From the NCBI GenBank assembly GCA_029876055.1, contig CM056877.1:3534001-3598000 (forward strand): a DNA stretch of 64,000 bases, written 5' to 3'. The notes under the pieces are model-generated. The model had not been told where the DNA came from, made no database searches, and was given only the letters and a program-made list of their open reading frames with translations. The DNA comes from Madurella fahalii. Taxonomy: Eukaryota > Ascomycota > Sordariomycetes > Sordariales. Position numbers and translations under genes: made by a program. The first letter of the stretch is position 1. Each line of letters starts with the position of its first letter. Shown here piece after piece: positions 1 through 11,369 of the stretch.

Positions 1-626
1 ACGTAACACCCAAGTCGATCATTAGCTATACGGTTGGCTAATGCGCGCCACACTCTCCATCTTCTACTCAAACGGGTCAACGAACCCCCGAATTAGCTCT
101 ACGAGTTATCGATCATCTGCGGGCGAGCCCGGCGCTGTTCTTGGAGGATGGATTGGTTCCGGATGAGGTCAGTCGGTTGTTAGAGACGGGGGCGTCGGCT
201 GTGAAGGAGGGATGGGTAGGAATTCAAGTTACACGCGGTTAGTGGAGGTAATTAGTTTGAGCGACCTGGAGCAGTTCGCGGTAAGGATGCGGACAGAGTC
301 GAAGGCGCTATCTCAGAGCGGGAAAGGCAGTTTTTACGGGCCTACGGAACAATGGCGGATTTAGTACTGCCATATGCTATTTGGTCAGGACAAGCGGGGT
401 GAGGAGGTGAAGGGTGTAGTTTGAAGGAGTATCCTGGGCGCGATCATAGCGGACAGCGGTGAGTGCGATTACGGATGGGACTGATTATTTTATGGACTGG
501 TGAGAATGGGGGTGTGAATGGGGAACGCAAAATTCGAATTGGAATGTCTACTTAGGCGGTAATAGTGCCTGTCGTCTCCCTTGTTTCGTTCCCGAGGCAT
601 GGCTCTGGTGCAGACAATGACATTGT
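1..626. other. No recognisable gene at left edge
   Basis: Both strands are interrupted by stops. One plus-strand stretch around 85-240 reads as about 50 sense codons (Leu/Glu rich, ending in TAG at 241) and may be a gene relic, but I recognise no family in it. Confidence 0.4.
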
Positions 627-2675
627 CTACTCTTTGAAGAGTTCTTCCCCTGTAGGCTGAGCAGCTTCTCTATGAGCCTCCTTTTCGGTGGCCGCCACCG
701 GGGTTATGGTTCCACCAGGGACCGGCTTCCGAGGGATCGCTGGCTTCGTCTCTTCGGTAATCGCCTCCTGGGCCTTTCCGTTGGCCGTGTCCTGGGATTT
801 TCGAGGTGCTGTTTTCTCAAGAGCCGTTCCCTGGGGAGTTGCTGCCTCACCCAGAGTCGCTCCTGGAAATGGCGTCTGCCGGTCTTCCTGCCGGTCTTCC
901 TGCGGGACTTTCTCCCCGTAAGTCGCTTCCCGGGAGCTTGCATCTTTCGGAGGTGTCTCCTCGCGATCCGCATCCCGAAATTCCGTCAGATCGGGCGGTG
1001 TCTCCCCGTGGTCAGGCTTCTTCGGTGCTGGCACGCCTTCCCCCGTAATCTCTTGGGGGTTTTCATCAGGCGGAGGAGCTTGATCAGTCACTTGTTGCAG
1101 GTTGTCTGCCGCCTGAGATTGGTTTCCCTGCTGAGGCCCTGGGCCTTTCGTCACTGCCGTCTTCGGATTCGTAGTTGTAGGTTGAGAAATAATCCCTTTG
1201 CTGCCTTCCTCGTTGTGAGTCGGGTCCTGAGGTGCTGTTTCCTGCCCAGGAGAGCCGAAAGGAGTTGGAAGAGTCAGGGCAGGAGGCTTGGGTTCTTGGC
1301 ACGCTGCTCCTTCAATAATGTCCTGAGGGGTGGCTGTCTGGGAGGGCGACGGCCGGTCAACAAGCACTTCTGCCTTTTTGACCACTTCATCCCCATCTTC
1401 AAACTTCTCGCCACCCATATTTCCTCTCTTGTAGAGCGCTGGTTTGATGAAGAACTTGACCTCCAGACAATTCGCGTTGTCGCGCATCTGCTTCTCGGCA
1501 TCTTTGCCGATCTCCATTGTAGCAGGATTGAAATAGAGAACTGGCGGCGGTGCGCTCACCGTGCTCCGCACATCAGGGGCTGGATGTGATACTTGGGGAA
1601 GGACTACGGACCAACGAGGTCGTTGGCAACGCATACGCTGGGAAAACTCGACGGCCTTTTGCACGATGTTCTTTAGTTCGTCCACATTCTGGTCTGGGTT
1701 CTCCCAAGGGCGCAGGATATTGTTGATTATGTCAATATCCTTTTGGAGGTTGGGAGGAACCGTGGGTTCGGGCGATTCCCCTTGAACCTTGGCCAGTAAA
1801 TTTGTTGTAATTGCTCTCCAATCGTTGTATTCTCGATGTGTGACGGTATTACCGACTGATTTTGAACGGTCGAGGTAAGCAAGAGTCATAGGCTGCACAA
1901 AACTGCGAACGCTCACCTTGTTTGTAGATCGTTCTCTCGATATCCTGAAGTTGTTTTCTAGCATCCTCCTCAAGCCAATAGTCTTCGCCTCTCTCGTCGG
2001 GGTACTCCCCAATGCCAAAATTGCGAAAAACTGTGTTGCAGAGACGCTGCACCACAAGGTCGTTTGCAAGGGCTCGCCGATGATTGGTGTTCTTCATTAT
2101 GCTCATGAATTCTAGCTTATCGTAAGATCGGCCGAATCGATTGAATAGCTCCTGGAGAAGCTTGTCCGTAGGATTAGGACAGACCGGGCTTGGTTCATCC
2201 TGGCTGAACCGGGCTGCCCAGGTGCGGACTGTCCGAAATAGAACATCGAAATCCTCTTTGATTTTCTCATCTTGAGACATCCCCATGCCCAGAAATAAGT
2301 CGGCGTTGTCGATATACTTCTGCTTCTCGTCCATGACTCTCTGCAGCTTTTGACGGTCTCTGTGTTGCTGTATTTCAAATTCTCGCAGTTTTTCTTCTAC
2401 CACTCGAAGCTCTCTCAGCGCCTGCTCATGAGAACTCGAGCGATCCTTCAACTTGGCCGCGCTGCCCTTTCGCTCCGCGTCCTGAGCATAATGTGAGGGC
2501 ACCGTCGATGATGTTGGCGACAACTCGTTTCTGCGGGTAAACCTGTCCTGGAAGCGTCTCTATAGAGGCTGGGGTCAGAGCGTGGACGTAGACCTAGAAT
2601 TTGAAGCTAACGTACCCTCCATTTTGTCCCCTTGTGTTCCACCACCGGAGTAGCGGATTGGGAATCTTGCTCCAT
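627..2675 (-). CDS. Coiled-coil protein of unknown function, three exons
   Basis: Exons 2675-2616, about 2559-1917 and 1855-627 give a 643-residue protein. Intron 1 starts GTACGT; its acceptor may be CTATAG (exon from 2559) or TTCCAG (from 2547), both in phase. Intron 2 runs from GTGAGC to AAATCAG. The ATG at 2675 opens a 20-codon first exon that joins in phase. Residues of roughly 45-85 are charged and heptad-like (KLREFEIQQHRDRQKLQ), predicting a coiled coil. A middle alpha-helical part contains FGRSYDKLEFMSIMKN. The last 250 residues are Pro, Gln, Glu and Thr rich and probably disordered. No signal peptide or membrane segment. I do not recognise a named family; similar lineage-restricted proteins are common in accessory regions of Sordariales. 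The next gene, a GTPase, lies on the same strand about 660 bp upstream. Confidence 0.65.
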
Positions 2676-3333
2676 GTTGAAGGTGGAGTGTAGGGATTTG
2701 TTTATTATTCCCGATATCGCGCCTGAGGGATCCGTCATGGTGTGGGCAATACCCGGACCGGCTCTGTGGCGAGAGTGAGGTCGAAGAGATATCGCTATAC
2801 AGCTGCTTCTAGCTAGGCCGTTGCTGAAGTTTATCAGAGGCTGGCGGCAACATCTGAAAGGGTTGTGTATGAGGAACAACATGGCTCTTGATCATGAAAG
2901 GGTGGGGGCAAGTCCACTGTCCACGGCCAGGCCTGCCGCCCTGAGCGCTAAATGCGGCGCCGATAAAACGATGTATGCAAACCTGCCCAACCTAAGCAGG
3001 CATTTCGAAATCGGCACAGCGAGTTTCACTGCTTCGGTACCGTATGGAAGGACCTGTGACAGGCCTGCTCTTGGGGCCATCGGGCTGAAATTCGGGCTAG
3101 CGGCAAATGCGACGGCGCATCGTGTTTGGCGGCTTCATGGTGACGTTGCTGCCTCTTTGTACCCACATGGCCCTGGTTGATTGGGTTGGTGACACTTGGC
3201 GAGATCCGGAGCTTTGCGAGCGTATGGAAAAAGAAGAGTACAAGCTCGTTTAGCGGGTGCGCTATTTGATCGATGAGAATGGTTGGCTGGATGGGACACA
3301 GGAATCTAAGGGCAATGAAGTGGCGGCAATCCC
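2676..3333. other. Intergenic, nothing recognised
   Basis: A plus-strand open frame lies at 2821-3180, but its composition is not protein-like and it matches nothing I know. The stretch is probably the promoter of the coiled-coil gene plus the 3' end of the GTPase gene. Confidence 0.4.
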
Positions 3334-4404
3334 CTACACCAGAACTGGGAGACCGAGGACGCCGCACAATATATTGAAGACGATGGAGACGACTCCCGTG
3401 ATGTACGGTAGCGACTTAGCAAATGCGGCTCGCATCTGCAGGCCATTCGATATTACCTCGTCCACCTCGTCCCCAATGAACCGATCAAGGCCGGTCTGCT
3501 GTTGCCGGGCTTGCTGGAGTCCGGCTTCCTCTCTTGCAATGTCGTCTTCTACTTCCCGCTTCTGGTCCGTACTCCCTCGAAACCCTCCCTTAAGCGCCTG
3601 CATCAAGTTCTGTAGGGTTAACTCATGCTCTCGTCTTCGGGCCTCTAGACGGCGATGCACATAGGCACCGGCTGTGGTGTCTTTGAGCTTCCTCTTCCCA
3701 TCAACGAGCTCCTTTTGCAGAGAGAGGACAACAGGAAGCCCGTTCAACAGTTGGCTGACAAGAGCGATGGCGGACGCTTGGCTGCCGTAGAACCTGCTCA
3801 TCCTGGAGCCTCTTTCGAGCATGTAGGTCCAGAAGCTCTTTCTCAATTCTGCCTCTTTGCGCGATCCAGCGTCTTCGTCTGTCTGGGACCACATTGAAGT
3901 GACCAACATGACGTTTCTCAGCGTGCTGTCGCCGCAAATACGTTTGACAATCTCGAACGTCTTGGCGGCGGACGCCCCGTATCTGATGTCGGTAATGCGG
4001 TGGACGTAGACGATTCCCCTCAACGCAGCGCCCAGTTTGTATTGTGCAGCCAGCACCCGGGAGATTTCGGTCAGGATCTGAGCGTCGGTCCTGCCGGCAT
4101 CGTCGAAGCCAGGCGTGTCGATGACTACTACCGACTTGCGCCCGATCTCAATCAAGATTGCTTTGCACCGGTAAGTGCCTGGGAAAGTGAGGGGTGGACG
4201 GGTTAGTATGTGTGTGCCAAAGTGCTGTCTAGATCAGTAGTAGATCGTACAAGAGCGAAGAGAGTCTCCCTCATCGGTAACTTTCCTGCCGGCCAGTTTA
4301 TTGATGAAATGGCTTTTCCCGGCGCCGGTAACACCCATGACAACGATCATGCTGACATTTTTAGTTTCGTCATAGTTGATAGCAGATGCCGCGAGTCGCC
4401 CCAT
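3334..4404 (-). CDS. AIG1-like P-loop GTPase
   Basis: Exon 1 (4404-4251) and exon 2 (4178-3334) join through GTACGA...TTTCCCAG to give 332 residues. Seen in sequence: a P-loop GVTGAGKS near residue 23, the switch region, and a G3 box DTPGFDD. TSMW sits where G4 normally has TKxD, so guanine specificity may be altered. A charged helical region (HRRLEARRREHELTLQNL) follows, and a hydrophobic C-terminus (YITGVVSIVFNILCGVLGL) could touch membrane. This is the pattern of fungal AIG1/septin-like GTPases with unknown cellular roles. The start is uncertain: the frame stays open upstream of 4404, and an acceptor-like TCTCTCTAG at about 4470 could add an earlier exon from an ATG near 4621. The gene is divergent from the Hsp70-like gene. 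Confidence 0.75.
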
Positions 4405-5082
4405 CTCGCAAGTGAATCTTGGCACGGTCGACGTGTTACTCTGCTGCAGGAAGTTTGGTGGCTGATCTAGAGAGAGAGAAGGGGCCGTTCGAGGATGGCC
4501 CAAATTTTACTTCCTTGGGAACCGCCGGTACTTCCACCAATAAGAGACGGCTTTCGTGTGAGCGCAAAGCCCGAAGAGAGCCCAACCAGACGCGAGTCAA
4601 GTATTTGCTTCGCTCTCCCATTTGTTGTCACTAATCAAGCGGCTTTCCTGCGAAATTGTGTGCATTGGGCACCAAAACTCGGCATCGTGACTGCGGGAAG
4701 ACCAACCAGCCAAAGGATCAAGTGATCGGCCTTGGGAGTGATAAACTACGGGCACATGATCTTTGAGGCTTGCCGCGGGCTAATCATCTGGAATCTTCCT
4801 CAAGACTGACTTGGGGAGGTGTGTCTTATAGCGTCGTACACCAGCCAAATTGCCGACGACAGCATCGGCGACCTGAAGTGTTCCGGCCTCTACAGGAAAC
4901 TGTGGCATGTGTGTTCCCCCGAGAACAAGAGTCATCAACATATCCGCATTCTTTGGAAACACATCCTGTCGGCCAACATCAGCGGCCCTCTTCCTTCCAA
5001 GTCGTGGCCCCACTGCCTACCTAGTCTGCCCGTGTTTCATCCACGCAACCAATCACCAATCATTCTTATCAAGCTTCTAGTC
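4405..5082. promoter_or_regulatory. Shared divergent intergenic region, GTPase and Hsp70-like genes
   Basis: The starts of the GTPase (minus, 4404) and the Hsp70-like gene (plus, 5083) lie 678 bp apart, so both promoters must sit here. I saw no clear TATA box or convincing heat-shock element array. Part of the span may be an extra 5' exon of the GTPase gene. Confidence 0.4.
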
Positions 5083-7479
5083 ATGCCTCGTCCGGGATAT
5101 TCTACGCCACCCCCCATTGCCGACTCCTGCAGTGCCCGGGTACCGCACACTGCTAAGGCAGGGAGAAGCAGTGACAGCGAGACGGATGCCGAGACACTCG
5201 GGGCTAATTCTTCAGACGGTATAAGTCTTACCAAAATTATCGTTGTTGGCATTGATTTTGGCACCACGTATGGTACCACCTTAGCCCAAGAATATTAGTT
5301 GTTTGCCGGTCGCTGACTCGTTTTCTTATCCGGCTCCTTCAGATACTCTGGGATCTCATGGGCGGTCAACGCTGGCAACAGGGTCATCCGTCCCGTCAAT
5401 GACTGGCCCAACCCCACGGCTCGGTACAGCAACATGGACTCAGCTAAGGTGCCCACCCTGGTCTCTTACGGCGATAATGGGATTCGATGGGGCTTCCAAG
5501 CGGAGGATCCAGTGCAACGTTGGTTCAAGATAATGTTGGACCCGGCCCATGGGCACGCCAAAGGATTGAAAACAATCTCTGAGATCAAACCGGAACTGGC
5601 CAGGACTCCGCTCGAAAATCCCGAGAAACCTGCGGTGGATTTCCTCCGGGAGCTTTGGGCTTACGCAGAAAAGAAGATCCGGGCACAGAAACCAGATGAC
5701 GATGATGAAGTCTACTCCTTTCAGGTTGTCCTCACCGTTCCAGCCATATGGAGCCAGCCCGCGAAGGACAAACTCAAACGCCTTGCTATCGATGCAGGTC
5801 TTCCTAGACATATCTCCATCGTTAGTGAACCGGAAGCCGCCGCCATCGCCGCATTTCAGAGTAGGGTAAGAGACGGGGACATGTTCAGGGTACGTGGTAT
5901 ATTGCAGCCTAGACCCAACTCTTGAATCTCGCTCACATCTTTGTCAGGAGAATGACGTCTTTGTAATCTGTGATGCCGGTGGGGGAACTGTGGTGAGCCT
6001 TCTATGCCCGGGTAGAGTCGAGAGGAGAAAACTGGCTAAACTGGGGCTGCTAGGATCTCATCAGTTATAGGGTTACGAGCGTGGACCCTTTCGAAGTCGT
6101 GGAATGCATCGAGGGCACTGGTATGGAACACACAACTGCTACCTTGGTCGGTGCCATCCCTGGTATCTAACACCAGTTTTAACAGGGGGGTTTCATGGCG
6201 CAAGCTTTATCGACACCGCCTTCGAGAACCACGTAAAGACGCTGGTTGGTAAAGATGCTTATCTCAAAATTCACCCCAGAAATAAGGAACGAATGCTTCG
6301 TGATTTCGATGTCCAAGCCAAGAGGAGATTTGATTTTGAACCCATTGAGAAGAGAGATGGACTGCGATATTCAGTCGAGTTACGGGGTGTTAAAGAGGAT
6401 CGTGAGCTCAACATTGTTGACGAATGCATTCACGTTGACTAGTGAGTCTAACTCTAATTAAACTGTAAGATACCCGGCGGGACCTAATTCGAGACTGATT
6501 GTAAAGCGATACAATGCGCACACTATTTGATTATGTGTGCGACGGTGTGGTTAACCTCGTGGAGGACCAGGTCAAGGCGGTCGAGGGCCAGCGGAAGACA
6601 GTAAAGGTGAGTGTGAAGTGCGTTGAATTTTTGATGCCGCAAACTAACTCAATCGGGGCAACATAGGCCGTCCTTCTCGCTGGCGGCTTTGGGGATAACA
6701 AGTACCTAGGACACAGAATACGGAGCGCGATGCAGAGCAGAGCGAACCAAGTTCAGGTCATTCAAATGCACGACGCGTAGGTACCTATCAAGAAAACACC
6801 CATAAACTGATAACATGTCTCATGAGATTTCACAGATGGTCATTAGTGTGTCAGGGAGCAACCCTATGGGGCCTCCAACAACTCAACACCGAAGCCCAAC
6901 TTGTGCGGGGCCGAGTTGCCCGCTGCAGCTACGGCATCAGACTTGATCCGTCACAATATTCACACACCAAAACGAGGGGGAAGTCGGTTGTGAAGGATGA
7001 GATGATATGGTTGATCAAAGCTGCAAGTATCTCCGGTAACTACAACGGCATATATATCGACAGCTAACAATGCTGTCTTAGGGTGACAAAATCGAGGACG
7101 ACCGCAAGGCTACTTATACAATGACCGCGCGTGTTAATGACGTCCGCTGGTATCATCGCTTTACCACAAACACTCAGCTGTTCACGCACACTCTCTGGTA
7201 TTGCTACACGCGCCCTCCGCCAGAGTGCTACGATGATAAAAGTAAGCCATATAACTACACTACTCCCCAGATATGCTAACAAAAGGCGTTCTAGCCATCC
7301 AATCGCTTGGCGAGCTATCACACGAGGTCAAAAAGGGGCCCCTCTATCGATTTCGTAACAGGAAACACTCTGGGGAGATTGAGTTCACTTTGGCAGTCGA
7401 GATGGGTAGTGCCAATCTCAACTTCTTCGTAACCTCCCAGGATGGCAAAGTAGCGGCACGCTGTAAAGTACGATACTAG
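5083..7479 (+). CDS. Hsp70-like ATPase, ten exons
   Basis: Exons: 5083-5267, 5343-5889, 5948-5992, 6054-6120, 6186-6441, 6507-6606, 6667-6776, 6836-7022, 7082-7241, 7295-7479; all phases agree and give 613 residues. Hsp70/actin-fold nucleotide motifs are present in order: phosphate 1 VGIDFGTTYSG (after joining exons 1-2), an EPEAAAIAA helix, phosphate 2 ICDAGGGTVDL, and adenosine motif LLAGGFGDNKYL. The C-terminal 200 residues are unlike the usual substrate-binding domain and lack a GGLF/EEVD-type end, as in the HSPA12-like fungal families, so client binding cannot be assumed. Intron 8 (7023-7081) only keeps frame if it starts GCAAGT, i.e. a GC-AG intron; both GT alternatives give an immediate stop. 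The 3' half was duplicated to about 11.4-12.2 kb. The role is unknown; ATP binding is well supported. Confidence 0.82.
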
Positions 7480-7872
7480 GATATCAGTGGGTCAGGGGAC
7501 TCCACATTCATCTCTAGGGACACGACGGCTGCAATTGCCAGGTTGAAGAGTCAGTTGATCGTATCGGCAGGGCGGGGCAGGCGCATGCCGTTTAGAGGAG
7601 GACCCTACATAGTGGTAGGGACGAGGCCAGAACGACATGGCGTTGGATAGTACTAGTAATTCCACCTGATTTAATAATGTCGGTTCCGCGTCACCATCTT
7701 TCCGTTGTGCCCTCAATTTGCATTGTGCCCTATCAAGTAAGTATGAATGATCCAGACTCCGATGGGCGAAAAGAGAGAACGCAGTGTCGCGAACGAGCCA
7801 CGAGATTAAACACCTCGGCCTACCGCTCTCACCTGACAGTCTACTGTAGTAGTCTTATGAGCATCTCAACAT
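6274..7872. repeat. Segmental duplication, copy A (intact)
   Basis: This stretch covers Hsp70-like exon 5 through about 390 bp past the stop and matches 11370-12245 in the same orientation. Clear blocks are the AAATAAGGAACGAATG region, the exon-8 region around 6873-7078, the last exon from 7355, and the 3' flank with CGTTTAGAGG and GCGAACGAGCCACG. Confidence 0.85.
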
Positions 7873-8119
7873 TTTTGCTCGGCTTCTCGATATCCAGAAA
7901 CAGATATAGTAGGCAGCAGCTAATCCCTTTTCCCATACTCTCTCCCCCTTTTCGTTGAGTCAACATCCGTCTCGCGGTAACCAAAAGCAATTTCACTAAA
8001 ACCGTTGACATGTCCTAGGGTTGGAAAAACGAATAGGCCGACAACCTTTTTCCAATTCATTCAGGCCGAGTCTGAACCCCAAAACGCCAAGCTCTCTACT
8101 ACCTAGGTATATATTCACT
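7480..8119. other. 3' flank of the Hsp70-like gene
   Basis: No gene seen. The first 390 bp belong to the duplicated segment; the remainder is spacer before the convergent membrane-protein gene. Confidence 0.5.
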
Positions 8120-9289
8120 TTAAGAACTTCGCACAACTAGAGAACCAAGCAGAAGACTTCCCAACGTCATCCAAGAACTTGTAATTGCGAATGCGCTCTG
8201 AATATCCGCCTTTAAAATAGACCAAGAAACGCCAAATACTAAGCCCGCAGTCACGATCAAGGTAATAACAATAAAGTAAATTGATCTCCAATGCCACCCC
8301 TCCTCGAAATATAACCCCCACACTAAGGACAATTCCTCATGTGACGCTGCGAGCTGTCCACATACACGCTTAGGTAACTGGTTGAATATCGTAGTCTGTA
8401 TTTCAGAAATACATTGCGGGTGTTTGAAGTAATGGATCAGGTAGTTATCTCCAAAGACGGGGACGTACTTAGGCTCTATCTCTGGTGCAGGTCGACAACG
8501 GTATTCGTTGCCTATAACACGATCGAGGGTAGGAAGGCAAACACAGCCCGTGGAATGGCAAGCTTTATTGTGTAGGTGGACCTGAACGAAACCACTGAAG
8601 TTGAGCTCGAACTAAAGCCAAGTTGTTAGTTGTACAATGCCTGGCGTGAGTGACCAGCGTAATAAATGTATAAGCTATAGAGGGGTGTAACCTACCCTAG
8701 TCAAGAGTAGCTTTGAAAGGTCACGTAAACTGAGCCAAGATATAATGCTTTTTTCTTTCTGGTACAATTCATTCAGAAACACAAACAGTTCTCTGTCTGT
8801 GCTCGTATGCAATATACGTTCTTGGTGAAGTATGGTAGCTGTCTCGCAACTGCGGATACAGCAGAGGAGATAGAGTAGATCAATCTCAGACGTTCCTAGG
8901 TTGCTTGCTTGGTGTCCATGATTGCGGAGGGCAAGTGGAATATCGACGTTAGCGCTACCTCGATGCATCGAGTTGATCATTCGCTTCATCAGGTTGCACA
9001 AGGCTGAGAAGCTTCTGGTGAGACTCCACGTGTTTTGGTGACCAGGTTGAGAATCACCATTGTTGGCAGCCCGTAGTTCGGCTTCCAGGTCTCCCAACGA
9101 GCCTGGTAGCCGGAGGTCCCGAGGTCGAGAGGCGCCGGGAAGGGCTGAGGAGCCGACGACTCGGCCGTCAGGGCGGAATTGGCTGTAGAGGTCGAGTCGA
9201 CCGGGCTGACATGTTGCCCATGGGGTGGCGGGGCCCTCAGAGCCGATGACATGAAGGATAAGAGGAATCAGAGCGATACGATGTGGCAA
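8120..9289 (-). CDS. C-terminally membrane-anchored protein, 5' end unresolved
   Basis: Two exons are well supported: one ending at 8696 and a last exon 8611-8120 (163 residues), joined by GTAGGT...GGCTTTAG so that ...LLLTR continues as FELNFSGFVQVH. The last exon carries Cys/His-rich sequence (NKACHSTGCVCLPTL), then a Trp-rich loop GWHWRSIYF, and ends with two hydrophobic segments (FIVITLIVTAGLVFGVSW; SSWMTLGSLLLGSLVV). This GW-rich, two-helix tail is typical of a large fungus-only family of uncharacterised membrane proteins. The upstream exon is open to at least 9289, but no in-frame ATG marks its start; another frame at 9237-9557 could supply a first exon. Confidence 0.55.
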
Positions 9290-9692
9290 TGGTCGGGCGA
9301 GCGTAGGCTACTGGTATACCGCCGTTCTGTGCGGGAGGCTGCCGCTGCTCAACCGGGACCCAGAGAGCCGCGGGGAGGCTTTTAGGGATCCGGTGAGCAG
9401 GCAGGATAACCAACGAATTGGGCGTCGCCAGTTTTATTCTTAACTTTTTCAAGGACTGCAGGGTCAGCATGTGGCTTGTGTGGCTGTACGGGATACGACT
9501 GTAGTAGGGGCCGGGAGACAGTGGAGTACCGTATGTATAGGCGATAAGCAAATCCACGAAGTGATGTCAGCCGCCCGCTGATAAGTTCAGCGTTTCAGCT
9601 CCCTCACGTGATCTCACGTCTGGTCCCGTCTGGCAGCAACACTGCAAGCCGAATCTAACTGTCCAAACGCCTCAACTGCCCATTCCTTGACC
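9290..9692. other. Intergenic or 5' exon of the membrane protein
   Basis: A minus-strand open frame at 9237-9557 may encode the beginning of the preceding gene, but I could not confirm a join. The rest is the 5' region of the nuclease-like gene, ending in a TTGACC context before its ATG. Confidence 0.35.
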
Positions 9693-11215
9693 ATGTCCAA
9701 CGACGCTGCCATCCATTCCTGGCTATCGAAGTTGCATGATTACAGCGCTTGCGACCACAAAGACGACAGAGGCCACCCCGGCGAGACGACGACCGTCAAG
9801 CCCAACTTGAAGCGCCCACGAGAGCTCGAAATAACAACCCCTCCGTCTTCAGGCCCGCGAACCGGGAGCTCGTCGCCCGGCCCCAAGAAGCGAAAGATTG
9901 ATGATAGCACACCAGACAGCTATGAACCTGATCCAGATCCCGATGTAACGCCCCGACGGGGTCAATCCCAACGTCCTTCGGTCACCACTCTCTCAATGCG
10001 AGCCGCTTTTCCCCCTCCCCGTAGCTTAAGCTATTCCTCGGCTACATCTGTCGCATCCGACCGTCAAGACAGAAGCTCCAAAGGTTCCCGCCGCGCCGCC
10101 AGTCCTGTTAAGAACATCACTGGGTTACAGCGCCTCGACAAACCCGTCCTATTCGACTCACTGGACGACAATGCCGGTATGAGACAGCTCCCCGAAGACG
10201 TGCGGCAGCTCTATTACGACATCTTCGCTACTATGAAATACCAGATGGGCATCTACCCCCCCGAGATTCGTTCGGAGATTGAAACTCTATACGCGGACTA
10301 CCCCCCCCCCCCCCCCCGGGCTCTGTCTACCGGAAACCCGAGGGAGGAAACGATAAAGACGAGGTGGGACAAGATACGGGGCAAGAGGAGGAATGCTTTT
10401 TCGACTACCTTCCCCTCTCAGTTCTGTTTTCCGGTACTGCAAAGGGTGCCTCGCTTCAAGCGCGCATCGCTCACGCCGAGTTTTACAAGGTTCGCCGCAT
10501 CAAGGACTGCGCAAGGGAGTGCTTGGCCCTCCGTCGCGCCGAGGCGGCGTGGAACGCAAAGGTTCACGAACCGCTGTTGGAGCTTGCCTTGTCGAGGCAA
10601 CACACGTCCGTCATATGCGAGAATGCAACGTCGGCCCGGATTCTGCCCTGCTTTCTTCCATACCTTATTACTGGCGAGGTGGCTGAGGGCAAGATGGTGG
10701 ACTTCGTGCTGGCGCCTAACCTCGGCTCGGAGCCGGAGCTCGACTCCGCCATCCAGAACAAGCTTATCGAGCTGGCCAAGCAAATGAAGCCTTCGGAGCT
10801 CGTTTCGGCATATCTATGCGTCAACCAAACCGACTATCCCCCACTGATGCGCTCTCCTGCGGCCGTGACCATGGAGACCAAGATTGCTGGGGCGAGTCTC
10901 GAGGAGGGACGACTGCAGCTGGGCATATGGACAGCAGCTTGGCATGGGCGGATGGAAGCGCTCGGTGTCGGCGGCGGGAAAGCAGGCCCGCAGCTGCCCA
11001 CGCTGCCGCTCATCCTGACCTACGATCACGAGTGGTCTCTATACTTTGCAGTCGATCGTCTTGACAAGATTGAGGTCTTGGGCCCCATGCAAATCGGTAT
11101 GACTGACAACCTTCCAAACATCTACCAGCTGCTTACTGTGCTTCGGTTCCTCGGGAATTGGATCGATACCACATTTCGCTTCTGGGTCATCAATGCCTTT
11201 CGTTCCCAGACATGA
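9693..11215 (+). CDS. PD-(D/E)XK nuclease-like protein, frameshifted at a 17-C run
   Basis: The ATG at 9693 opens a frame with a disordered Pro/Ser-rich N-terminus containing a basic nuclear-type stretch (GPKKRKID), then helical sequence up to YADYPPPPP. At 10301-10317 a run of 17 C's ends the correct frame; the next frame continues seamlessly to 11215, and one more C (or two fewer) would restore a single frame of about 508 residues. The C-terminal half carries KMVDFVLAP and, about 60 residues later, METKIAG, giving the Asp and Glu-x-Lys spacing of the fungal PD-(D/E)XK nuclease-like domain (Pfam PDDEXK_12, from memory). Such genes are multicopy in filamentous fungi with no known target. No introns are needed. 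It is either a pseudogene by slippage or a sequence error. Confidence 0.7.
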
Positions 11216-11321
11216 TTGAGCACCACCCAAAATTCAAGCTGTTACATTGTTGCAAACTTGGCTCTTCCTTCCTATCCTCTTCTCGGTTGCTACGAGCGAA
11301 GCTATCTCGTTCTAGTCTCGG

Positions 11322-11353
11322 CGTAGATGTGATGTGTGTTTCTGCACCGTTTC
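11322..11353 (+). repeat. Fragment matching one end of the 415-bp dispersed element
   Basis: GTAGATGTG...TGTTTCTGCACC followed by TTTCA matches the right-hand ends of the elements at 34157-34573 and 38193-38603, with a small ATG insertion. It lies immediately before the start of duplicated Hsp70 sequence. Confidence 0.6.
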
Positions 11354-11369
11354 ATTGCCTTCACATTTG

